11,190 bases of DNA from Aliterella sp. RAGGC_92 (lineage in GTDB: Bacteria; Cyanobacteriota; Cyanobacteriia; Cyanobacteriales; Chroococcidiopsidaceae), in contig JAPJOW010000137.1 of assembly GCA_030826005.1 (NCBI GenBank), positions 1-11,190 of the forward strand, written 5' to 3'. Under the pieces are notes generated by a model, which worked only from the letters and a program-made list of their open reading frames with translations, searched no databases and was not told the origin of the DNA. Shown one piece after another: positions 1 through 5,811 of the stretch (position 1 is its first letter; each line of letters opens with the position of its first letter). Both the position numbers and the translations under genes were made by a program.

Positions 1-171
1 GATTAAAACTACACCCTTAAGCATTTACTGACAACAACTAAAGTATAGATAAATATATTTTTAACGGTTGCTTCTACTTAAAAATGAAGATAAACGCCAA
101 AACTTTGTGCGGCAGTTAAAAAAATGCTAATTCATTAAATAGTTTTCTCTAAAAATCTTCGGGTAATCTTA

Positions 172-1053
172 ATGAATACAATAGCTAACTTACTAGATGG
201 CAAAGCGTTAGCCCAAAAAATGCAAGCGCAGCTACTAGAGCGCATTAAAGCTTTGACACCGCAAGGAGGACGTACCCCTGGTTTAGCGGTAATTATGGTC
301 GGTGATAACCCCGCCAGCGCTGCCTACGTGCGAAATAAAGAGCGCGACTGCGAAAAAGTTGGAATCGCGTCTTTTGGTCGGCATTTCCCTGCTACTACTA
401 GCCAACGAGAATTAGAACAAGTAATTCAAGCTTTAAATCAAGATGAACGGGTAGATGGAGTTTTAGTCCAATTACCCTTACCAGAACCCTTAGATGCGGT
501 GGGATTATTACACCAAATAGAGCCGCACAAAGATGTTGATGGACTGCACCCGCTTAACTTGGGACGATTGCTAAGAGGAGAACCCGGTTTACGCAGTTGT
601 ACCCCCAAGGGAGTAATGCGCTTGTTGCAGGAATATAATATCGAAATTAAAGGCAAAAAAGCCGTTGTTGTTGGTAGAAGTATTTTAGTGGGCAAGCCTT
701 TAGCGTTGATGCTATTAGAAGCAGATGCAACCGTCACGATCGCCCATTCTAAGTCCGATGACCTAAAATCTATTACTAAGCAAGCTGATATCCTCATCCC
801 CGCCGTAGGTCGCGCGGGTTTAATTACACGTTCAATGGTAAAACCGGGAGCGGTAGTTGTGGATGTAGGCATCAATAGCATTACCGATACAACCACAGGT
901 AAAAGCCGTTTAGTTGGGGATGTAGATTTTGCGTCCGTGCAACAAGTCGCTTCTTACCTTACCCCTGTTCCCGGCGGTATTGGCCCGATGACTAGAGCAA
1001 TATTGCTAGAAAATACTGTACTAAGCTATTGCCAATACCTAAAAATTTCCTAA
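172..1053 (+). CDS. folD: Bifunctional methylenetetrahydrofolate dehydrogenase / methenyl-THF cyclohydrolase (FolD)
   Basis: This is a cytosolic enzyme interconverting 5,10-methylene-THF, methenyl-THF and 10-formyl-THF with NADP(H), which feeds purine and formyl-Met synthesis. The 293-residue length is normal for FolD. The N-terminal catalytic domain shows the Y52-x3-K56 pair (AYVRNKERDCEKVG), Q100 in VQLPLP, and KDVDG at 120-124. The Rossmann part has the dinucleotide-binding signature GRSILVGKP at 168-176. The C-terminal hallmark TPVPGGIGPMT lies at 264-274. All key residues are present, so it should be active. The start at 172 has only a weak Shine-Dalgarno (GGGT), but the N-terminus matches the family length. 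crtE follows after 63 bp on the same strand, so co-transcription is possible. The 171 bp upstream show no other feature I can support. Confidence 0.96.
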   Translation: MNTIANLLDGKALAQKMQAQLLERIKALTPQGGRTPGLAVIMVGDNPASAAYVRNKERDCEKVGIASFGRHFPATTSQRELEQVIQALNQDERVDGVLVQLPLPEPLDAVGLLHQIEPHKDVDGLHPLNLGRLLRGEPGLRSCTPKGVMRLLQEYNIEIKGKKAVVVGRSILVGKPLALMLLEADATVTIAHSKSDDLKSITKQADILIPAVGRAGLITRSMVKPGAVVVDVGINSITDTTTGKSRLVGDVDFASVQQVASYLTPVPGGIGPMTRAILLENTVLSYCQYLKIS

Positions 1054-1103
1054 ATTATATTCCCCAAAGCCCCGTAGAATTATTACGGATGTAACAGCAG
1101 CTT

Positions 1104-1119
1104 GAGGAGTCCACCGATG
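1104..1119 (+). promoter_or_regulatory. Shine-Dalgarno deciding the crtE start
   Basis: GAGGAG at 1104-1109 lies 7 nt before ATG 1117. An in-frame TTG at 1102 overlaps this ribosome binding site, so it is unlikely to be the start. The protein therefore begins MVATDN, giving 309 residues rather than 314. Confidence 0.85.
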
Positions 1120-2046
1120 GTAGCAACGGATAATCTGCAAATGACTTCAAAACAACATACCCAGTTTAATTTATCAGCTTATCTGCAAGAGCATCAAAGC
1201 CTTGTAGAAGCAGCCTTAGACCAGGCAATTGCTGTTGTCTACCCAGAAAAAATCTATGAGGCAATGCGTTACTCTTTGCTGGCGGGGGGAAAGCGGTTGC
1301 GTCCGATTCTTTGCCTTGCTACAAGTGAAATGGCTGGCGGTACGCTAGAAGCAGCCATGCCTACAGCTTGCGCTTTAGAGATGATTCATACCATGTCGTT
1401 GATTCACGATGACTTGCCAGCGATGGATAATGACGACTATCGCCGGGGTAAGTTGACTAATCACAAAGTTTACGGCGAAGATATTGCAATTTTGGCAGGG
1501 GATGGGCTACTAGCTTACGCTTTTGAATTTGTTGCTGTTAATACTCTAAACGTACCCGCCGAAAGAGTTTTGCAGGTAATAGCACGACTAGGAAAGGCGG
1601 TAGGTGCGGCGGGGTTAGTGGGAGGTCAGGTAGTCGATTTAGAATCAGAAGGCAAGTCTGATGTTTCTTTGGAAACCTTGAATTTTATTCACAACCACAA
1701 AACCGCCGCATTGCTAGAAGCAAGTGTTGTTTGTGGGGGAATTTTGGCAGGGATGCAAGGAGAAGATTTGCAAAGGCTATCTCGCTTCTCGCAAAATATC
1801 GGTCTAGCTTTTCAAATTATTGACGACATTTTGGATATTACTGCTACCCAAGAACAATTAGGCAAAACCGCCGGAAAAGATTTACAAGCGCAAAAAGTAA
1901 CTTATCCTAGCTTGTGGGGTATAGAAGAATCACACAATCAAGCGCAACAGCTAATAGCTGCTGCTATAGCTCAATTAGAGCCATTTGGAGACAAAGCCAC
2001 ACCCTTAAAAGAACTCGCTCACTATATCACTAGCCGCACTCACTAA
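1117..2046 (+). CDS. crtE: Geranylgeranyl diphosphate synthase (CrtE, short-chain polyprenyl synthase)
   Basis: This is a trans-prenyltransferase adding isopentenyl diphosphate to allylic diphosphates to make GGPP, the precursor of carotenoids, the chlorophyll phytyl tail and other isoprenoids. Counting from ATG 1117, GGKRLRP lies at 57-63. The first Asp-rich motif is DDLPAMD at 98-104, with the short two-residue insertion typical of bacterial (type II) enzymes. GDGLL lies at 128-132, GGQVVDL at 169-175, and the second Asp-rich motif DDILD at 236-240. Both Mg2+-binding motifs are intact and the 309-residue length is usual. Product chain length (C20) is assigned from overall similarity to cyanobacterial CrtE, not from a single residue. 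The gene is 63 bp after folD and 16 bp before a DUF212 gene, which suggests a common transcript. Confidence 0.94.
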   Translation: MVATDNLQMTSKQHTQFNLSAYLQEHQSLVEAALDQAIAVVYPEKIYEAMRYSLLAGGKRLRPILCLATSEMAGGTLEAAMPTACALEMIHTMSLIHDDLPAMDNDDYRRGKLTNHKVYGEDIAILAGDGLLAYAFEFVAVNTLNVPAERVLQVIARLGKAVGAAGLVGGQVVDLESEGKSDVSLETLNFIHNHKTAALLEASVVCGGILAGMQGEDLQRLSRFSQNIGLAFQIIDDILDITATQEQLGKTAGKDLQAQKVTYPSLWGIEESHNQAQQLIAAAIAQLEPFGDKATPLKELAHYITSRTH

Positions 2047-2062
2047 ATTTATTTAAAACACC

Positions 2063-2518
2063 ATGCAGGACTTTGGCGACATTTTAAATAACAGCGTATT
2101 GTACATTGCTGTCATAACTTGTCTTTTGGCTCAAGCTTCAAAGTTGATTATTGACTTAGCTAAAAATCGCAAGTTTAACGTCCGCGTCTTAGTCACTACG
2201 GGGGGAATGCCTAGCGCTCATTCGGCGCTCGTTACTTCTTTAGCTACAGGTGTCGGACAAACGGCTGGATGGGGAAGTCCAGAATTTGCGATCGCAACTA
2301 TTTTTGCTGTTATTGTTATGTACGATGCGGCAGGAGTGCGTCAAGCGGCGGGGAAGCAAGCGCGGATTCTCAATCAAATGATTGATGAACTATTTAGCAA
2401 AGACCACGAATTTAATGAAGACCGTTTAAAGGAATTACTTGGGCATACACCTTTTCAAGTGATTGTCGGTTCGATATTAGGTGTAACTATTTCGTGTCTG
2501 GCTGCACCTGCTTATTAA
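2063..2518 (+). CDS. Divergent PAP2 family membrane protein (DUF212, YuiD-like)
   Basis: This 151-residue small membrane protein belongs to the DUF212 family, distant relatives of PAP2 phosphatases. Visible segments are a hydrophobic stretch at about 12-32, the motif GGMPSAHSA at 47-55 with His53, a second hydrophobic stretch at about 74-90 running into MYDAAGVR (86-93), GHTPFQV at 127-133, and a C-terminal hydrophobic segment at about 133-148. PSAHS resembles the PSGHS block of PAP2 enzymes, so hydrolysis of a lipid or prenyl phosphate is conceivable but unproven. The 16 bp gap after crtE suggests co-transcription and raises the idea of a prenyl-diphosphate substrate, which is inference only. 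No clear Shine-Dalgarno precedes ATG 2063, so translational coupling with crtE is possible. Confidence 0.9.
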   Translation: MQDFGDILNNSVLYIAVITCLLAQASKLIIDLAKNRKFNVRVLVTTGGMPSAHSALVTSLATGVGQTAGWGSPEFAIATIFAVIVMYDAAGVRQAAGKQARILNQMIDELFSKDHEFNEDRLKELLGHTPFQVIVGSILGVTISCLAAPAY

Positions 2519-2616
2519 AATTTTATGAAATCATCTACAATCCGACCGGAAAACCGGGCTTTTATGTCACAATCGCTAAAGTAAACAACAGAACTTTTGA
2601 GCAGAGGTAACAATTC

Positions 2617-3255
2617 ATGGCGTTAAGATTAGGCGATACCGTCCCTAACTTTAAACAAGCTTCCACGCACGGCGATATTGATTTTTACGAATGGGCGGGC
2701 GATAGCTGGGTAGTACTATTTTCTCACCCGGCGGATTTTACCCCAGTTTGTACGACAGAACTTGGACAAGTCGCCTATCTCAAGCCAGAACTTGATAAGC
2801 GCAATGTCAAAGCATTAGCTTTAAGCGTTGACGATGTTGAATCTCACAATGGCTGGGTAGGAGATATTGAGGAAACCCAAGGGACTAAACTAAACTTCCC
2901 AATTTTAGCCGATCCCGATCGCCAAGTTTCCGACTTGTACGACATGATTCACCCCAACGCTAACAATACTTTAACCGTGCGCTCGGTATTTATTATCGAC
3001 CCTCAGAAAAAACTACGCTTGACTCTTACCTACCCGGCTAGTACCGGACGCAACTTTGCGGAAATTTTGCGGGTAATCGATTCCTTGCAACTTACAGACA
3101 ACTATAGCGTAGCAACTCCCGCTAACTGGGAAGATGGCGGCGACTGCGTAATCGTACCATCATTAAAAGATCCAGAAGTGTTGAAAGAGAAGTTTCCCAA
3201 AGGCTACGAAGAAATTAAGCCTTATTTGCGGATGACTCCTCAACCAAATAAGTAA
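2617..3255 (+). CDS. 1-Cys peroxiredoxin (Prx6 type)
   Basis: This thiol peroxidase reduces H2O2 and alkyl hydroperoxides. The 212-residue length, with an AhpC/TSA domain (about 5-155) followed by a C-terminal dimerisation extension (about 160-212), is that of Prx6/1-Cys enzymes. The peroxidatic centre P-x3-T-x2-C is P38, T42, C45 within PADFTPVCTTELG, and the conserved Arg is R122 in TVRSVFIID. A second cysteine, C177 (GGDCVIVPS), lies in the C-terminal domain, not at the VCP resolving position of 2-Cys enzymes. The C-terminus KPYLRMTPQP is typical of the subfamily. The start is preceded by AGAGGT. The gene stands alone: an intergenic space separates it from DUF212 upstream, and it converges with the ferredoxin/cobQ pair downstream. 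Confidence 0.95.
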   Translation: MALRLGDTVPNFKQASTHGDIDFYEWAGDSWVVLFSHPADFTPVCTTELGQVAYLKPELDKRNVKALALSVDDVESHNGWVGDIEETQGTKLNFPILADPDRQVSDLYDMIHPNANNTLTVRSVFIIDPQKKLRLTLTYPASTGRNFAEILRVIDSLQLTDNYSVATPANWEDGGDCVIVPSLKDPEVLKEKFPKGYEEIKPYLRMTPQPNK

Positions 3256-3272
3256 ATTGTTGCCAAGCCATT

Positions 3273-3296
3273 GTAGGGGCGCATTGCGCCCCCTAC
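3273..3296. repeat. GC-rich palindrome at the convergent junction, likely a dispersed cyanobacterial repeat
   Basis: GTAGGGGCGC (3273-3282) pairs with GCGCCCCCTAC (3286-3296) around a 3-nt ATT loop, with one bulged C in the right arm. It lies between the convergent prx and ferredoxin genes. The minus-strand ferredoxin stop codon TAG (complement of 3293-3295) is inside the right arm. No T-run follows on either strand, so it is not a textbook intrinsic terminator. Similar GTAGGGGC...GCCCCTAC palindromes are, from general knowledge, dispersed in many cyanobacterial genomes. Their copy number here cannot be seen from one window. Confidence 0.7.
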
Positions 3297-3529
3297 CACG
3301 TTGGATCGCTGTATAGATTAATTGTCAAATGCGATCGCCCACTCGGTACGCCAGTAATACACGCGCGAATTGCATTCCCCTCATCTATTTCTACCTCGCA
3401 AGCATGACAAGTACCCATCAAGCAGCCGGTTGGAATAGTTATCCCACAGCGCGCGGCAACATCTAAAATTAATTCGCCAACTTCTGCCTCGGTGGTAATA
3501 TTGTCAGGTAAAAAATGCACTAAAACCAT
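3293..3529 (-). CDS. Small [2Fe-2S] ferredoxin-like protein
   Basis: This 78-residue soluble protein has a beta-grasp ferredoxin pattern. Cysteines C36, C41, C44 and C57 form C-x4-C-x2-C-x12-C (GCLMGTCHAC ... IRAC), and C28 is extra. Plant-type photosynthetic ferredoxins have about 29 residues before the last ligand. The short spacing here resembles the N-terminal [2Fe-2S] domain of molybdenum hydroxylases (C-x4-C-x2-C-x11-C), although the protein is a stand-alone domain. It is read from ATG 3529, only 6 bp after the cobQ stop, so it is very likely in the cobQ transcript. An electron-transfer role is secure in kind. The partner is unknown, and a link to corrinoid chemistry is only suggested by position. 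The stop codon falls inside the palindrome at 3273-3296. Confidence 0.87.
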   Translation of the reverse strand: MVLVHFLPDNITTEAEVGELILDVAARCGITIPTGCLMGTCHACEVEIDEGNAIRACITGVPSGRSHLTINLYSDPTW

Positions 3530-3535
3530 TGGTGT

Positions 3536-5014
3536 TTACTTCAAAATATCATTTAAGTTCAAATGTCCTTCAATAGTCGTTGCTAACGCATCTAACATAC
3601 TTTCGCGTTGCTCTCGGTAGTTGGGAATGCCTGTAGGTAAAGACTTCAACCCTCGTTGCTGCCGGAGTCGATTTAACCAAGCCCGCCGCCACGCTCCATT
3701 ATCAAACAAACCGTGCAAATAACTACCCCAAACTAATTGATCTTTATCTACTAAACCGAGATGAGAATCGTCAAACAAGGGTTTGTAATTGCTTGCCATA
3801 GCCTCCGGTTCAATTAAACGCGATCGCCCTTGATGAATTTCGTACCCAGATACGGGTAAGCCTGTTTGCGGAAAGTTTGAAGTTACTTGTCTTTGTTTGG
3901 CAATTTTGTAATCGGTAATCATCGTTCGGATCGGCAACAATCCCAACCCCTCGCATTTGCTATATTCGCTTTCTAGGCGATCGGGATCGGTTAAGTACTG
4001 CCCCATCATTTGATAACCGCCGCAAATCCCTAGTACTGTACCTCCCGAAGTCGCATAATTTTTAATTGCCTCTGCCATGCCAGTTTTTTGCAACACCAAC
4101 AAGTCAGCTATAGTTGTTTTAGTTCCAGGAATAATTACCGCATCAGGATGCCCCAACTCTTGTTTGGGATGAAGATACTTTAAAGACACTGTAGGCTCGG
4201 ATTCTAGCGGATCGAAGTCGGTAAAATTCGCAATTCGCGGCAAACGCAGAACGCTAATATTGAGATCCCCTTGCGAATGAGAGGTTTTGCGCTCGAATAA
4301 ATCTAACGAGTCTTCGGCGGGAAATACTTGTTCTAAAAAGGGAATTACCCCAATTACAGGAATACCCGTATAGTTTTCTAACCATTCAATTCCTGGCTGT
4401 AAAATCGAGCGCATTCCCCGGAATTTATTAATAATTATCCCGCGAATTAAAACGCGTTCTTCTGGTTCTAGTAAAGCTAAAGTTCCTACTACATGAGCAA
4501 AAGAGCCACCGCGCTCGATATCTACAACAAGTAGCGTTGGCGCGTTAAGGTGTTTTGCCACCCGCATATTAGTTAAATCGCGGTGTTTGAGGTTGATTTC
4601 TGCCGGGCTTCCCGCTCCTTCACAAACAATCAAGTCAAATTCCGTACTCAACTGCTGCAAAGATTCCTGAATTGCTTGCCAACCGATGTCAAAATACTGC
4701 TGGTAATAATCGGCTGCTCCTACCTTACCTACGGCTTTACCTTTAAGGATGACTTGAGAAGTCATATCGCCTTGGGGTTTAAGTAAAATCGGGTTCATTT
4801 CTACCGTTGGATGCGTCCCGGCAGCCCAAGCTTGCACTGCTTGAGCGTGACCAATTTCCCCACCACTTGCAGTCACATAAGCATTTAAAGCCATGTTTTG
4901 CCCTTTAAAAGGTGCTACCCGCCACCCACGACGAGACATTATCCGACATATAGCGGTAGTTATCAGTGATTTTCCCGCGTGGGAAGTTGTTCCCACTACC
5001 ATTAAGGATTTCAT
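3536..5014 (-). CDS. cobQ: Adenosylcobyric acid synthase, glutamine-hydrolysing (CobQ/CbiP)
   Basis: This cytosolic enzyme of late cobalamin (or pseudocobalamin) synthesis amidates the b, d, e and g side chains of adenosylcobyrinic acid a,c-diamide, using glutamine and ATP. The 492-residue length is normal. The N-terminal dethiobiotin-synthetase-like ATPase domain begins with the P-loop GTTSHAGKS (8-16), followed by PFKGQNMALN (35-44), CEGAGSPAEINL (131-142) and VDIERGGSFA (164-173). The C-terminal class I-like glutamine amidotransferase domain has the nucleophile C331 in GICGGYQMMG and the catalytic His434 in SYLHGLFD. The start ATG (complement of 5012-5014) gives the usual MKSLMVVGT N-terminus. 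The small [2Fe-2S] gene follows 6 bp downstream. I see no B12 box or cobalamin riboswitch in the 100 bp upstream. Confidence 0.96.
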   Translation of the reverse strand: MKSLMVVGTTSHAGKSLITTAICRIMSRRGWRVAPFKGQNMALNAYVTASGGEIGHAQAVQAWAAGTHPTVEMNPILLKPQGDMTSQVILKGKAVGKVGAADYYQQYFDIGWQAIQESLQQLSTEFDLIVCEGAGSPAEINLKHRDLTNMRVAKHLNAPTLLVVDIERGGSFAHVVGTLALLEPEERVLIRGIIINKFRGMRSILQPGIEWLENYTGIPVIGVIPFLEQVFPAEDSLDLFERKTSHSQGDLNISVLRLPRIANFTDFDPLESEPTVSLKYLHPKQELGHPDAVIIPGTKTTIADLLVLQKTGMAEAIKNYATSGGTVLGICGGYQMMGQYLTDPDRLESEYSKCEGLGLLPIRTMITDYKIAKQRQVTSNFPQTGLPVSGYEIHQGRSRLIEPEAMASNYKPLFDDSHLGLVDKDQLVWGSYLHGLFDNGAWRRAWLNRLRQQRGLKSLPTGIPNYREQRESMLDALATTIEGHLNLNDILK

Positions 5015-5114
5015 AAGCAGATATCCGCGATCTAAAGAATAAAAATTAAAATATGCCGTCTATTTTATTCTTCCCTGTTCCTGCTTCGTTTTAACTACTA
5101 AATAACACCAATTT

Positions 5115-5516
5115 TTAAAAAGGTAATCTCAAATACTTGTTCAGAGCATTATAAAAGACTTCTTTTAAGGATGGCTGCCAGTCAACACCTGCATATTGCT
5201 CGATTAGCTGGTTGCCTAATGGTGTCAGGCGAAAACTATCAGTAATCCCTTGTCCATCTACTTCGCGGCGGAGTATACCAACTTGAATTAACCATCCTAA
5301 AGCATTTTCTGCGGCTAATTCGGATAAAGCGCGGCGCGTGTAACCATTTTCTACCCCAGTTAAGGCAGAAATTGCCTTAATTGGTACGCTCTCATAACGC
5401 ATCTTTGCTAACAACTTTGCTTTGAAAGGCGAACAAAACAAACTCTGCTTGGCTCTGGCGATCGTTTTCGGCGAGTAAGTTAGGGAGTTATAACTTTTAG
5501 ATTCAATAGTTGACAT
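5115..5516 (-). CDS. Small cyanobacterial protein with winged-helix-like sequence (Npun_F0494 family)
   Basis: This is a 133-residue soluble protein with no signal peptide or membrane segment. I recognise it, with moderate certainty, as the cyanobacteria-restricted family named after Npun_F0494; no function is established that I know of. Residues about 47-86 (IKAISALTGVENGYTRRALSEL, then LGWLIQVGILRRE) look like helix-turn-helix plus a following helix. DSFRLTPLGNQL (about 93-104) resembles the wing of winged-helix regulators, where a Y/F-x-L-T-x-x-G pattern is common. A DNA-binding role is therefore possible but not shown. It is divergent from the guanidine locus and shares the 295 bp intergenic region. 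It is separated from cobQ by 100 bp holding an AT-rich inverted repeat. No clear Shine-Dalgarno precedes its ATG (complement of 5514-5516). Confidence 0.82.
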   Translation of the reverse strand: MSTIESKSYNSLTYSPKTIARAKQSLFCSPFKAKLLAKMRYESVPIKAISALTGVENGYTRRALSELAAENALGWLIQVGILRREVDGQGITDSFRLTPLGNQLIEQYAGVDWQPSLKEVFYNALNKYLRLPF

Positions 5517-5544
5517 TTTGTATTTATAGATACTTTTCTATCAA

Positions 5545-5586
5545 GTAAATATTGATATTACTATCAATTAATAATAATTTTAGATT
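5545..5586 (+). promoter_or_regulatory. Candidate NtcA-type promoter with overlapping dyad, driving the guanidine locus
   Basis: GTA (5545-5547), N8, TAT (5556-5558) is one base off the NtcA consensus GTAN8TAC. It is followed 22 nt later by TAGATT (5581-5586), which fits the TAN3T -10 element; this spacing is that of class II NtcA-activated promoters. A perfect dyad, ATTGATA-TTAC-TATCAAT (5551-5568), overlaps the site and would cover the -35 zone. A second CTATCAA lies 23 bp upstream of the dyad copy (5538-5544 versus 5561-5567). A transcript starting near 5593 would place the riboswitch at its 5' end. The region is AT-rich, so chance matches are possible. Confidence 0.45.
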
Positions 5587-5611
5587 ATTGGCTAAAGCAA
5601 AAACTTAATTG

Positions 5612-5731
5612 GCTTCTAGGGTTCCGGTTTAACTTTTCGCATTTTGCAGAAAACTTAGATGGCAGGTCCGAGAGAAGCGACTAATATTTTTTGTAAATAT
5701 TAGTTACACGGCGGGGGAAAAGCCCGGGAGA
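5612..5731 (+). promoter_or_regulatory. Guanidine-I riboswitch aptamer (ykkC RNA)
   Basis: The conserved blocks of the ykkC/guanidine-I class occur in order: CTAGGGTTCCG (5616-5626), GGTCCGAGAG (5665-5674), ACACGG (5706-5711) and AAAAGCCCGGGAGA (5718-5731). Helices are visible. GCTTCT (5612-5617) pairs with AGAAGC (5673-5678) as P1. TTTTC (5634-5638) pairs with GAAAA (5649-5653) in its distal arm. CTAATATTT (5681-5689) pairs perfectly with AAATATTAG (5695-5703) as a 9-bp hairpin of the variable arm. The class binds guanidinium and normally turns on detoxification or utilisation genes. Here it precedes the guanidine hydrolase by about 80 nt and overlaps a terminator through its 3' block. The assignment from conserved blocks, helices and context is strong. 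Confidence 0.95.
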
Positions 5732-5773
5732 ACGGTAACAGTTACGCAACTGTTATTGACTCCTGGGTTTTTT
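5723..5773 (+). terminator. Intrinsic terminator / expression platform of the guanidine riboswitch
   Basis: CCCGGGAG (5723-5730), the conserved 3' block of the aptamer, can pair with CTCCTGGG (5760-5767) over 8 bp with one G-U. Inside lies a perfect 8-bp hairpin, TAACAGTT (5736-5743) with AACTGTTA (5748-5755) and loop ACGC. Six T residues follow (5768-5773). Aptamer and terminator compete for 5723-5730, so ligand binding should favour read-through into gdmH. This is an ON switch. Confidence 0.92.
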
Positions 5774-5797
5774 GTTGCCAGAATGCAGTTTTATACC

Positions 5798-5811
5798 AGG
5801 GAGCAATTAAA
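5798..5811 (+). promoter_or_regulatory. Shine-Dalgarno of gdmH
   Basis: AGGGAG (5798-5803) sits 8 nt before ATG 5812, downstream of the riboswitch terminator. It is not paired within the terminator hairpin, so control is expected at transcription rather than at translation initiation. Confidence 0.75.

Noticed and set aside
1..171. Possible end of an upstream gene or promoter before folD
   Set aside because: I found no open frame with family features, no hairpin with a T-run and no convincing promoter pair in these 171 bases.
438..896. 152-codon open frame on the minus strand inside folD
   Set aside because: It is antisense to a complete, well-conserved folD and has no recognisable motif or ribosome site; it is a coding shadow.
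1102..1116. TTG start that would extend CrtE by five residues
   Set aside because: The TTG overlaps the GAGGAG ribosome site whose spacing fits ATG 1117, and the extension MRSPP is simply translated Shine-Dalgarno sequence.
2546..2563. CCGG-AAAA-CCGG followed by a few Ts downstream of the DUF212 gene
   Set aside because: A 4-bp stem is too short, and the following tract is interrupted (GGGCTTTTA); a terminator here is possible but not supported.
4583..4786. 67-codon plus-strand open frame inside cobQ
   Set aside because: It is antisense to the conserved CobQ N-terminal domain and shows no family features.
5035..5072. AT-rich inverted repeat AAGAATAAAA/TTTTATTCTT between the 5115-5516 gene and cobQ
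   Set aside because: The 10-bp stem is almost entirely A-T with an 18-nt loop and no clear T-run, so it is too weak to call a terminator.
5015..5114. Cobalamin riboswitch upstream of cobQ
   Set aside because: The space is only 100 bp, it is AT-rich, and no B12 box (GCCACTG-like) is present on the minus strand.
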